A DNA stretch of 5,362 nucleotides, from the NCBI GenBank assembly GCA_016935045.1, contig JAFGRS010000708.1, positions 1 to 5,362 of the forward strand, given 5' to 3'. The position numbers were made by a program, and so were the translations under genes. Below are positions 1-5,362 of the stretch, one piece after another. Position 1 is the stretch's first letter. Every line of letters begins with the position of its first letter. Origin of the DNA: Lentisphaeria bacterium (lineage in GTDB: Bacteria > Verrucomicrobiota > Lentisphaeria > Oligosphaerales > JAFGRS01). The notes under the pieces are model-generated. The model was not told the origin of the DNA. It saw only the letters and a list, made by a program, of their open reading frames with translations, and searched no databases.

Positions 1-205
1 AGCCATGTCCCCGGGGTTCTCGGGTGGACACATGCGGTGTGGCAGAACTCGTGCGGCATGGGGACCTACGGAGCTGACATGCGCCCAGCCCCGCTGCTTG
101 CGGTTGCGCGCGCCAGCGCGCGCGGCTATGGTGGGCGGGTGTACCATGCGTCCTCAGGCGAGGCGCGGATGGCAGCGGGAAGTGTCGAAGAAGGATACGA
201 GCATC
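1..205. other. Upstream region without a convincing gene
   Basis: An open frame continues upstream from the oxidoreductase gene through this stretch. Its roughly 67 predicted residues are rich in Arg, Cys and Trp and resemble nothing in that family, so I treat the stretch as non-coding leader and promoter region. A GC hairpin is visible with arms at 106-112 and 117-123 (alternating G and C, loop CCAG). It has no T tract, so it is not a clear intrinsic terminator. No promoter hexamers stand out with confidence. Confidence 0.5.
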
Positions 206-1288
206 ATGTCCGAACAACCGATTCGCGTTGGGATTCTGGGTCTTGGCCGCAGTGGCTGGGGGATTCATCGTCGGGTCATGGCAGGAATTGGGGACCGGTT
301 CCGCATCGTGGCGGTGACGGATGCGCTCCCGGAACGTCTGTCCCGGAGCGCGGCGGAGATCGGCTGCCGAGCCTACCGCAACGTCCGTGCGCTGCTGGCC
401 GACCCGGAGGTTGAGATGGTCGTGGTGTCGACCTTCAACCACCTGCATGCGCCGCATGCCCTGCGGGCCTTGGCTGCCGGCAAGCATGTCCTCTGCGAGA
501 AGCCCTTCGGCCTGACAACGGCGGACGTGGACGCGATGAGCGCCGCCGCGGCGAAGGCCGGGAAGGTCCTGGCCCCGTTCCAGCAGCGCCGCTATGAAAG
601 AGACTTCAACAAGGTTAAGGAGATCATCGATTCGGGCCTGCTCGGGCGCATCGTGCACGTGCGCACCTGCTGGCAGTCCTTCAAGCGGCGCTGGGACTGG
701 CAGACGACACGCAGGAGAGCCGGCGGCGCCCTGAACAACAACGGCCCGCATCCGCTGGACCATGCCGTGGCCCTCTTCGGCGAGGATGTGGAACCGGAGG
801 TCTGGGCCGATGCGGGGTGCTACCTGTGCAGCGGGGACGCCGAGGATCACCTCAAGTTCATTCTCTACGGCAAGAATCATCCCACGGTGGAGGTGGAGCT
901 GACCGATGTCTGGGCCTATCCCCAGGATCGCTGGACCGTCGCCGGGACCCGCGGCGGTCTGCGGGGAAACGAAAAACGACTCGAATGGCGCTGGATCGAA
1001 ATGGAGAAGCTGGCCCCAAGGCCGCTGGACCTGCAGCCCACCCCGGATCGGAGCTACAACAGCGAGAAACTGGAGTGGCAGACGGATGCCTGGGAACCCT
1101 CCGGGGCCGTGCAGGCCGGAGGAGCCGGGGCCGCACCGCCTCCGGACGCCGTGCTGGCACTCTACACCGACCTCTATGGCGCCATCCGGCACGGCACACC
1201 CCTCCGGGTGACGCCCGAAAGCGTCCGCCGCCGGGTGCGGGTGATGGAAAAAATCCGGGCCGCGGCCGGCATCGCGGTGGGAGGCTGA
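206..1288 (+). CDS. Gfo/Idh/MocA family NAD(P)-dependent oxidoreductase
   Basis: Predicted cytoplasmic dehydrogenase of 360 aa, a normal length for the family. The N-terminal Rossmann fold opens with GILGLGRSGWG at residues 9-19. The family's catalytic EKP motif is at 98-100 (Lys99). The C-terminal domain begins near residue 125 and carries GGALNNNGPHPLDH at 173-186. There His182 and Asp185 are kept, and Asn178 stands where many relatives have Asp, a substitution common in this family. Such enzymes oxidise or reduce sugars, inositols or related polyols with NAD(P); the substrate cannot be read from this sequence. I chose ATG 206 because the Rossmann strand starts five residues later and an AAGGA-like ribosome site lies about ten bases upstream. 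The frame is open further upstream, but those residues look non-coding. The next gene on this strand starts 619 bases later, so operon membership is doubtful. Confidence 0.93.
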   Translation: MSEQPIRVGILGLGRSGWGIHRRVMAGIGDRFRIVAVTDALPERLSRSAAEIGCRAYRNVRALLADPEVEMVVVSTFNHLHAPHALRALAAGKHVLCEKPFGLTTADVDAMSAAAAKAGKVLAPFQQRRYERDFNKVKEIIDSGLLGRIVHVRTCWQSFKRRWDWQTTRRRAGGALNNNGPHPLDHAVALFGEDVEPEVWADAGCYLCSGDAEDHLKFILYGKNHPTVEVELTDVWAYPQDRWTVAGTRGGLRGNEKRLEWRWIEMEKLAPRPLDLQPTPDRSYNSEKLEWQTDAWEPSGAVQAGGAGAAPPPDAVLALYTDLYGAIRHGTPLRVTPESVRRRVRVMEKIRAAAGIAVGG

Positions 1289-1307
1289 GGAGGACAACGG
1301 AGCCTCC
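1280..1307 (+). other. Stem-loop spanning the oxidoreductase stop codon
   Basis: The arms GGAGGCT (1280-1286) and AGCCTCC (1301-1307) are perfectly complementary over 7 bp, with a 14-base loop that contains the rest of the stop codon. No T run follows, so it is at best a weak or Rho-assisted terminator or an mRNA 3'-end stabiliser. It could also be chance in such GC-rich DNA. Confidence 0.35.
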
Positions 1308-1524
1308 GGAGACTGGGAAACGGTGGGTGAGGACCTCCCGGCGCGATGCCCTTCCCGGAACGTGGCGGGTTGGTGCGGTAGGTCGGGGCGTCGGTTGCCC
1401 GCCCTCCTGCTCAGGCTCCGCGCCCGACGTGTCGTCTGCGTTCCGACGGGACAGAGAAACAGACCTCACCATGGGGATCGTGGGGCGCGCCCAAGGGGAA
1501 CGCCCGAAGAAGAGGCGCTGGAGC
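1308..1524. other. Intergenic stretch with no recognisable gene
   Basis: This is the first third of the long gap between the oxidoreductase and DUF362 genes. Open frames exist on both strands because stop codons are rare at this G+C content, but their translations are Arg/Pro/Gly-rich and show no domain. Short inverted repeats occur (for example GTCG 1431-1434 with CGAC 1444-1447, and CGCC 1501-1504 with GGCG 1514-1517), all weak. I looked for cobalamin, SAM, TPP and glycine riboswitch cores and for RNase P and tmRNA signatures and found none. A promoter for the structured element downstream could lie here, but I cannot place one. Confidence 0.4.
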
Positions 1525-1654
1525 CCGCCGCCTGCCTGTGCGTCGCACGCAGACAGCCCCTCGGCAGTATGCCGAACCGTACCAAAGGCAGGTGCGGCGG
1601 CGGATCCGCCTTCGCCGCGGTACGCTCGCGCTCCAGGCAGGGAAAGCGCGCGAG
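1525..1654 (+). other. 5' domain: bulged 13-bp helix, two hairpins, possible pseudoknot
   Basis: Helix P1 pairs 1525-1530 with 1595-1600 and 1531-1537 with 1586-1592; only T1593 and G1594 are bulged. It encloses two small hairpins, TGCGT/ACGCA (1539-1543 with 1547-1551) and TCGGCA/TGCCGA (1561-1566 with 1570-1575), each with a 3-base loop. CGTACC (1578-1583), single-stranded inside P1, is complementary to GGTACG (1619-1624) outside it, a possible pseudoknot. A further helix, CTCGCGC/GCGCGAG (1625-1631 with 1648-1654), begins at the very next base and could stack on the pseudoknot helix. A 12-base palindrome (1599-1610) could compete with the base of P1. Confidence 0.45.
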
Positions 1655-1660
1655 GATCAT

Positions 1661-1787
1661 GGTTCCCAACGCCGCCGCCGGGAGTGACCCGGTGGAGCGC
1701 CGATGGGAGGGCGGAGAAGGGGCGCGGCCGCTCCTCCTCACCCCGAATCGGCGCTCCACTGCCGCAAGGACAGTGGCGGCGGGAACC
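1661..1787 (+). other. 3' domain: four-way junction with no unpaired junction bases
   Basis: The closing helix pairs 1661-1667 (GGTTCCC) with 1781-1787 (GGGAACC) and 1671-1674 with 1777-1780; only AAC 1668-1670 is bulged. Arm A pairs 1675-1682 with 1688-1695, loop AGTGA, including one G-U pair. Arm B pairs 1696-1704 with 1747-1755, and its 42-base interior is purine-rich then pyrimidine-rich and can pair imperfectly. Arm C pairs 1756-1761 with 1771-1776, loop of nine bases. Each helix starts at the base after the previous one ends. Arm B can also extend to 13 perfect pairs (1692-1704 with 1747-1759) at the expense of arms A and C. Confidence 0.5.
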
Positions 1788-1893
1788 CATTCGCCGGATC
1801 TCGAAACAGCACTGCCGTCGGGGCGGGCTGGAAGAACGGTGTTTGTGCGGTCATGTTTGCCCTGTCCCGAGGGTCCGCGGTGTTGGCAGGCAT

Positions 1894-1899
1894 GGAGGT
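1894..1899 (+). promoter_or_regulatory. Strong Shine-Dalgarno site fixing the DUF362 start
   Basis: GGAGGT lies eight bases before ATG 1908. It decides the start of the DUF362 gene, because the reading frame stays open for another 195 codons upstream with no plausible protein content. Confidence 0.85.
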
Positions 1900-1907
1900 T
1901 TCGAGCG

Positions 1908-2999
1908 ATGACATCCGGCAGTCTTGTCGAGCGGTCCATCAGTCGCAGACGGTTCCTGGCGGGCAGTGCCGGCGTGTTGGCGGCCCCTCTGGTGGTTCCG
2001 CACGTGTACGGGGCGCCGTCCCGTCCGGACATGGTTGTCGTTCGGGGAAACGGGGGCCTGGACCTCGATGCGGCGGCGTACGAACGCATGAAGCTGGGCT
2101 TCGAGCGCATGGGAGGACTCTCGTCGTGGGTCCGGGGCAAGCGTGTACTCCTGAAAATCAACGCCACGGAGCGCAGCAGTCAGGACGCCAACACCTCGAC
2201 GGAAGCCTGCCGGGCGCTGCTGCGCCTGTGTCGGGAGGCGGGGGCGGAGACCCGGACGGTCCTGGGCCAGGAGTGGGGCGGTTTCGACAGCGTTCGGGCG
2301 CAGCGCCCGACCCTGCGGGCGTTGATCAAGGAGGATGGCGCGGAACTCATGGAGTTGCCGCACTACTGGGTCAAGGGTAGTGAGAGTGTCTACTCGCTGA
2401 CCAAACCGGAGGGGGATGTCTGGCACGAACTCTGGGTTGCCAAGGCGATCCTGGAGCCGGATACGGTGTTGATCAACCTGGCGCGTCTGAAGAGCCATCC
2501 GCACTGCGTGTTCACGGGCTGCGTCAAGAACGTGATCGGCTTGACGCGGCGGATGTACGGTTTCCACAAGGTCGACGACGTCGAGTTCCCGCAGAACGCC
2601 GGGGACCCGGCCGACAGCGATGGCTGGCATGTCTTTGCGCGGAAGCTGGCCCATGCCTTCCGCGACGCCATCGGACCGCGCATCGCACTGCATGTGCTGG
2701 ACGCGGGACGGCCGACCTTCGGCTGGCGCGGCCCTGCTCCGGAGCGGATTCATACCTTCGAGGGAGACACAACCGTGGTGGGCACGGACGCCCTGGCCAT
2801 GGACGTGTTCGGCTGCGGGCTCCTGTACAAGCAGCGTCCCGACATCTATCTCGAACCGCTGGCGGACTGGGGTACGGGGGATTCCCCCTACGTGAAGGGG
2901 AACCGCACCAAGGGGAACTACCTGGTGGAATGCGGCAGGCTGGGGGTCGGGCAGGTGGATCTGGCCAAGGTCGACATCGAGGAGGCGGCCCTGGGATGA
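1908..2999 (+). CDS. Tat-exported DUF362 domain protein
   Basis: A protein of 363 aa with a clear twin-arginine signal: SRRRFLAGS at residues 12-20, a hydrophobic stretch to about 32, and likely cleavage near VYG-A (residues 33-36). This predicts export in folded form, often with a cofactor. The mature part matches the DUF362 family: LLKIN at 81-85, the NTSTEACRALLRLCREAGAE region at 95-114, INLARLKSH at 189-197, TGCVKNVIGL at 203-212, and LDAGRP near 264 followed by GTDALAMDVFG at 292-302. Cys205 replaces the Ala usual in TGALKN. The family's biochemical role is not established; some relatives carry fused ferredoxin domains, but no CxxCxxC motif is visible here. The start rests on GGAGGT eight bases upstream. 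The stop overlaps the next start as ATGA, so the two genes are probably translationally coupled. The structured region upstream may control it. Confidence 0.9.
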   Translation: MTSGSLVERSISRRRFLAGSAGVLAAPLVVPHVYGAPSRPDMVVVRGNGGLDLDAAAYERMKLGFERMGGLSSWVRGKRVLLKINATERSSQDANTSTEACRALLRLCREAGAETRTVLGQEWGGFDSVRAQRPTLRALIKEDGAELMELPHYWVKGSESVYSLTKPEGDVWHELWVAKAILEPDTVLINLARLKSHPHCVFTGCVKNVIGLTRRMYGFHKVDDVEFPQNAGDPADSDGWHVFARKLAHAFRDAIGPRIALHVLDAGRPTFGWRGPAPERIHTFEGDTTVVGTDALAMDVFGCGLLYKQRPDIYLEPLADWGTGDSPYVKGNRTKGNYLVECGRLGVGQVDLAKVDIEEAALG

Positions 3000-3589
3000 G
3001 GCGGGTTCCGCGCTCCAATCGTGGTCGGGTGTGGAGCCGCGGCCGACACCGGTGGCCGGCGCTGGCGGCGGCCATCGGTCTGGCGTTGGCATGGGGATGC
3101 CGGAGCCGGGCCCCGACTCCGGAAGGCGGAACCGGGAGCGTTCCCCGACGGGTCCTCGAGGCTCTCCATTCCTCTCCTCCTTCCGAATTGGTCTTCGAAG
3201 GGATCGAGGAGTACGTCGGGGAAAGACTCTACGACTACATGAACGGCGCCGCGGCGACCTACCTCGAATGCGGCTTCGCCGTGATGGCGGCCTGTGACGT
3301 CCTCCGGGGCGCCGACCGCGCCCGCGTGGAAGTGTACGAGATGTCGGCAGAGGAAACGGCAACGGCTCTGTACGCGGAGTCCGCGGCGGGCAGTGAGCGG
3401 GTCCTCGAGGCAGGGGAAGCGGGCTGTTACTGGTCCGGATTCGAACCGGAGGGTCTGTTCCGGCACGGCCGGTTCCTGGTACGCGTGTACGGGTACCCCG
3501 CCGCCGAGGGGGAGGGACCGGCGCTGGTGGCACGGGTCGCGGCGGCAGTGGATGGGGCTCTCCGCGATGCGGCGTCACCGGTCCCGTAG
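2996..3589 (+). CDS. DUF6599-like small exported protein, probable lipoprotein
   Basis: A protein of 197 aa. A very basic N-terminus (residues 1-19) is followed by a hydrophobic segment (20-34) ending in ALAWGC, with Cys35 the probable lipid-attachment residue. Trp at the -2 position is atypical, so the lipobox call is moderate. The body contains ERLYDYMNGAAATYLECGF at 76-94, like the YINGGAELYLEYGF-type signature I associate with DUF6599 proteins, and then VEVYEM at 111-116. That assignment is from memory, not a search. The function is unknown. GAGGAGG at 2979-2985 sits ten bases before ATG 2996, and the start overlaps the DUF362 stop, so the pair forms a coupled two-gene unit. Inference: it is anchored outside the cytoplasmic membrane and partners with the exported DUF362 protein. 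The frame is open further upstream, but only as a shadow inside DUF362. Confidence 0.75.
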   Translation: MRRVPRSNRGRVWSRGRHRWPALAAAIGLALAWGCRSRAPTPEGGTGSVPRRVLEALHSSPPSELVFEGIEEYVGERLYDYMNGAAATYLECGFAVMAACDVLRGADRARVEVYEMSAEETATALYAESAAGSERVLEAGEAGCYWSGFEPEGLFRHGRFLVRVYGYPAAEGEGPALVARVAAAVDGALRDAASPVP

Positions 3590-3598
3590 CGGGCCGAA

Positions 3599-3614
3599 GC
3601 GCCCCGGCGGGCGC
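3599..3614 (+). terminator. GC hairpin just after the lipoprotein gene
   Basis: GCGCCC (3599-3604) pairs perfectly with GGGCGC (3609-3614) around a CGGC loop, ten bases after the TAG stop. All six pairs are G-C. No T tract follows on either strand, so it is a terminator-like hairpin and not a canonical intrinsic terminator. Its place between convergent genes supports a role in ending transcription. Confidence 0.45.
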
Positions 3615-3640
3615 GACGATGGATCCCGGCAGGGACGCGA

Positions 3641-3684
3641 CGGTGCGGCCCGAGGCCATGCCTGCACCGATACCGCCCCCCCCC
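3641..3684. other. Second hairpin and a run of nine C in the convergent gap
   Basis: CGGTGC (3641-3646) pairs with GCACCG (3664-3669), and the interior can form a further small stem (AGGC 3653-3656 with GCCT 3660-3663). A homopolymer of nine C follows at 3676-3684; read errors or length variation are likely there. Together with the neighbouring hairpins it may terminate transcripts from both sides. No gene is visible here. Confidence 0.35.
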
Positions 3685-3693
3685 TCCCAACGA

Positions 3694-3752
3694 GTGCGGG
3701 TACCGTCAGATCAGGGATGCCCTCGGCCGCGGGTTCAAGACCCTGCCCGCAC
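3694..3752 (+). other. 59-base three-way-junction element between convergent genes
   Basis: An outer stem pairs GTGCGGG (3694-3700) with CCCGCAC (3746-3752) and can extend by T3701-G3745 and A3702-T3744. Inside are two hairpins: AGGG/CCCT (3713-3716 with 3720-3723) and GGGT/ACCC (3731-3734 with 3740-3743), the second abutting the outer stem. GGGTTCAAGACCC reads like a tRNA T-arm, and TA after the 7-bp stem sits where tRNA bases 8 and 9 would be. The element is too short, lacks an anticodon arm and has no CCA, so it is not a working tRNA. It may be a terminator, a 3' UTR structure, a tRNA-derived relic or coincidence. Confidence 0.4.
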
Positions 3753-3789
3753 AGCTTCCCACACCCCGAACCGCAGGCGGATGAGAACG

Positions 3790-5362
3790 CTAGAAGGGAA
3801 ACCCTTCGTCGGAGGGCTGCTGCGGCCGCTCGATGCCTTGGGTCGGGCCGGGATGGTAGGGTTCGACGGCCCGGTGGTGGATCGGGCAGGCCTTGACGAT
3901 GATGGCCTTGGGGTGTTGGGGGCAGACGTGCTGGCAGGCGCCGCAGCCGATGCACGATGCCGGGGCCATGACGGGATACAGGATGCCGTCGCGTTCCACG
4001 GTGTATACGGCGTGGGTGGGGCAGACCTCGGCGCAGGCCCCGCAATCCTCCCCCCTCGAATAGACGATGCAGCGGTCCTGGTACAGGGAGGCAATACCGA
4101 TCTGCGTACGATGCTTGGCGGCAACGCTGAGACGCTCGAGCGCCCCGGTGGGGCAGACCTCGCTGCAGCGGCTGCAGTCGTACTCGCAGTAGCCGTGCTC
4201 GAAGGAGAGACGCGGCTGAAACAACCCCTGCCAGCCGTACTCCAAGAGGGCAGGCTGCAGCACCCCCGTGGGACAGACCCCGAGACAACGGTGACAGGCA
4301 GTGCAGATGTTGACGAAGCGGTCCTGCCCGCCGGCACCCGGGGGGCTGACGGGAGGATCGGCGTCGGGCCTACGGGATGGGATCGCCCAGAGCCGTGCGG
4401 GCACGGCTGCCGCGAGGACCGCGGCGCCGGCCAGGATGGCCCTGCGTCCGGAGTCCGGCGCCGAAAGCACAGAGGGTGACCCCAGGTCCGGTCCCGGGGC
4501 TGCCTCGGTTTCGGACGCGGTTCCGGGATCGGGCGCAGGCAGCGGGGAAGGAGTGACCGGTCGGCCGTAGCCAACAGCCTGCACCGGGCAGAGATCGATG
4601 CAGTCGCCGCAGAGCACGCAGGCTCCCGGAAGGACCTCCGGGACCCGGTCGACCCCGGGGACCAGGCAATGTACGCGACAGCGGCGCACGCAGAGACCGC
4701 AACCGGTGCAGGCGTCCGCATCGATCCGGATCGCCAGGAGGGGGCGCCGGGCAAACTGCGCCAGCAACGCACCCACCGGACAGAACGTGGTGCAGAACAC
4801 CCTCCCGTCGAAAACCGAAGCCACGGCAGCCAAGAACAGCAGACCGGCGCTGACAACCACCAGCCACAACGGCCACGTGACCGCTTCCCCCCCCGAAAAA
4901 ACATATACGTCCACACGCTCGAGCAGAGATGCCGCACCCCGACGCGCCAGCGTGCCCCCGGGACCCAGGAGAGCCCCAAGGGTGCGCGTGCAAAGGCTGT
5001 AGGGGTCCAGCAAGGCAACGAGCAGAGGCGAGCCCAGGACCGTCAGCAGGACACAGGCCGCCAGGACCAGGAGCGGGATTCGGGCACGGCGCCGGGAGAA
5101 GGGGGGCCGCGGGCGGTCCTGGCGGCGTCGGCAGAAGCGCAGGGACCGAGCCACACCCCGCAATGCGTCCTGCAGCAGCCCCAGGGGGCAGAGCACGGCG
5201 CAGTACAGGCGGCCCATGACGAGGGTCAGGCCCAGCAGAAGGAGAAGGGTCAGGGCGGCGGCGATGCTGGTTCCGGCGAGCAAACGCAGGACGACCGGGG
5301 TCGCCTGGACGGCGAAAACCACGTCCCCCGCCCGGGCAACGGCGCTGCGCGGCGCCACAAGA
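3790..5362 (-). CDS. Membrane polyferredoxin, NapH-like/NapG-like fusion (partial)
   Basis: The stop is at 3790-3792; the 5' end runs off the right edge. A GTG at 5358-5356 is in frame, but the NapH-like part seems to lack its first helix, so I treat the gene as truncated. Residues are counted from that GTG (522 aa). Membrane helices lie near 27-48, 94-118 and 161-183. CxxxCP motifs follow two of them (Cys53/57, Cys189/193), as in NapH. Two 4Fe-4S motifs come next (Cys217/220/223/227 and 247/250/253/257), then a Pro/Ala-rich linker (266-304). Arg305-Arg306 precede a fourth hydrophobic segment (307-325). Four more cluster motifs start at Cys352, 391, 430 and 469, as in NapG. The basic loop at 71-93 places the CxxxCP motifs and first ferredoxin domain in the cytoplasm and the last domain outside. 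Likely role: carrying electrons across the membrane. Acceptor unknown; no nitrate reductase gene is present. Confidence 0.88.
   Translation of the reverse strand, partial: LVAPRSAVARAGDVVFAVQATPVVLRLLAGTSIAAALTLLLLLGLTLVMGRLYCAVLCPLGLLQDALRGVARSLRFCRRRQDRPRPPFSRRRARIPLLVLAACVLLTVLGSPLLVALLDPYSLCTRTLGALLGPGGTLARRGAASLLERVDVYVFSGGEAVTWPLWLVVVSAGLLFLAAVASVFDGRVFCTTFCPVGALLAQFARRPLLAIRIDADACTGCGLCVRRCRVHCLVPGVDRVPEVLPGACVLCGDCIDLCPVQAVGYGRPVTPSPLPAPDPGTASETEAAPGPDLGSPSVLSAPDSGRRAILAGAAVLAAAVPARLWAIPSRRPDADPPVSPPGAGGQDRFVNICTACHRCLGVCPTGVLQPALLEYGWQGLFQPRLSFEHGYCEYDCSRCSEVCPTGALERLSVAAKHRTQIGIASLYQDRCIVYSRGEDCGACAEVCPTHAVYTVERDGILYPVMAPASCIGCGACQHVCPQHPKAIIVKACPIHHRAVEPYHPGPTQGIERPQQPSDEGFPF

Larger units (their letters stand above)
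1525..1787 (+). ncRNA. Candidate structured RNA with two domains (unrecognised class)
   Basis: About 263 bases fold by hand into a dense secondary structure, while the coding frames across it look spurious. The 5' domain (1525-1654) has a 13-bp helix closing two hairpins, plus a possible pseudoknot. The 3' domain (1661-1787) is a four-way junction without unpaired junction bases. One G-U pair in the junction domain (G1677-U1693) would become a C-A mismatch on the other strand, which favours + strand RNA. The element ends 120 bases before the DUF362 start codon, so it could be a cis-acting leader of that gene or an independent transcript. I recognise no known riboswitch, ribozyme or housekeeping RNA. 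The folding was done by eye, without energy or covariation support, and GC-rich DNA forms many stems by chance. Confidence 0.5.

Noticed and set aside
5..205. N-terminal extension of the oxidoreductase to an upstream ATG
   Set aside because: The extra 67 residues are Arg/Cys-rich and do not match the family, whose Rossmann motif normally begins within about ten residues of the start; ATG 206 also has a ribosome site.
1310..1420. Cobalamin riboswitch suggested by GGGAAACGGTGGG near 1316
   Set aside because: The following core elements, including the conserved B12 box near the 3' end, are absent, and spacing to the next GC-rich blocks does not fit.
1451..1787. RNase P RNA, tmRNA or a group I intron as the identity of the structured gap
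   Set aside because: None of the universally conserved RNase P blocks, the tmRNA tRNA-like ends, or an intron core could be found. The order of arms in the four-way junction also differs from the RNase P specificity domain, where the last arm is the longest.
858..1790. Long minus-strand frame of 310 codons over the gap and the end of the oxidoreductase gene
   Set aside because: It runs antisense through a well-supported gene and has Pro/Arg-rich composition with no domain; such frames are expected at this G+C content.
1323..1907. 195-residue N-terminal extension of the DUF362 protein
   Set aside because: The translation is low-quality Arg/Pro/Gly sequence. It would bury the twin-arginine signal in mid-protein and ignore the strong GGAGGT eight bases before ATG 1908.
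1851..3659. Minus-strand frame of 602 codons opposite the DUF362 and DUF6599-like genes
   Set aside because: It is antisense to two genes with recognisable signatures and coupled starts, and its own sequence is repetitive Pro/Arg/Gly without a fold.
3694..3752. A functional tRNA gene
   Set aside because: Only 59 bases lie between the ends of the acceptor-like stem, there is no anticodon arm, and the T-stem has only three good pairs in tRNA register.
5356..5358. GTG 5358 as the true start of the Fe-S protein
   Set aside because: The frame remains open to the window edge, and the NapH-like part appears to lack its first membrane helix, so the gene most likely begins beyond the window.

Overview
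The window is a GC-rich stretch (by eye about two thirds G+C) of bacterial chromosome. No phage, insertion sequence, CRISPR array or canonical tRNA/rRNA is visible. A Gfo/Idh/MocA oxidoreductase, a Tat-exported DUF362 protein, a DUF6599-like lipoprotein and a membrane polyferredoxin together suggest an anaerobic or facultative bacterium, such as a PVC-group, Acidobacteria-like or Hydrogenedentes-like lineage. That placement is inference from gene content only.

Layout: 1-205 has no convincing gene. 206-1288 (+) encodes a 360-aa Gfo/Idh/MocA NAD(P)-dependent oxidoreductase. 1289-1907 is a 619-base gap with no credible protein. 1908-2999 (+) encodes a 363-aa DUF362 protein with a textbook twin-arginine signal. 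2996-3589 (+) overlaps it by an ATGA stop/start and encodes a small, probably lipid-anchored DUF6599-like protein. 3590-3789 separates convergent genes and holds several hairpins. 3790-5362 (-) is a membrane NapH-like/NapG-like fusion with six 4Fe-4S cluster motifs; its N-terminus lies beyond the right edge.

The most unusual feature is in the 619-base gap. Hand folding of 1525-1787 gives an elaborate RNA-like architecture. The 5' domain (1525-1654) has a 13-bp helix closing two hairpins, a possible 6-bp pseudoknot and an abutting 7-bp hairpin. The 3' domain (1661-1787) folds into a four-way junction with no unpaired base at the branch point. A G-U wobble pair favours the + strand as the functional RNA. 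I recognise no known RNA class, so this is a candidate new structured RNA: either a leader of the DUF362 gene or a free-standing ncRNA.

Working together (inference): the Fe-S protein looks able to carry electrons from cytoplasmic ferredoxin clusters through the membrane to a four-cluster domain outside it. The DUF362 protein and the lipoprotein also appear to lie outside the cytoplasmic membrane, so the three may form an exported redox module. The oxidoreductase is cytoplasmic, and its link to the others is only positional.
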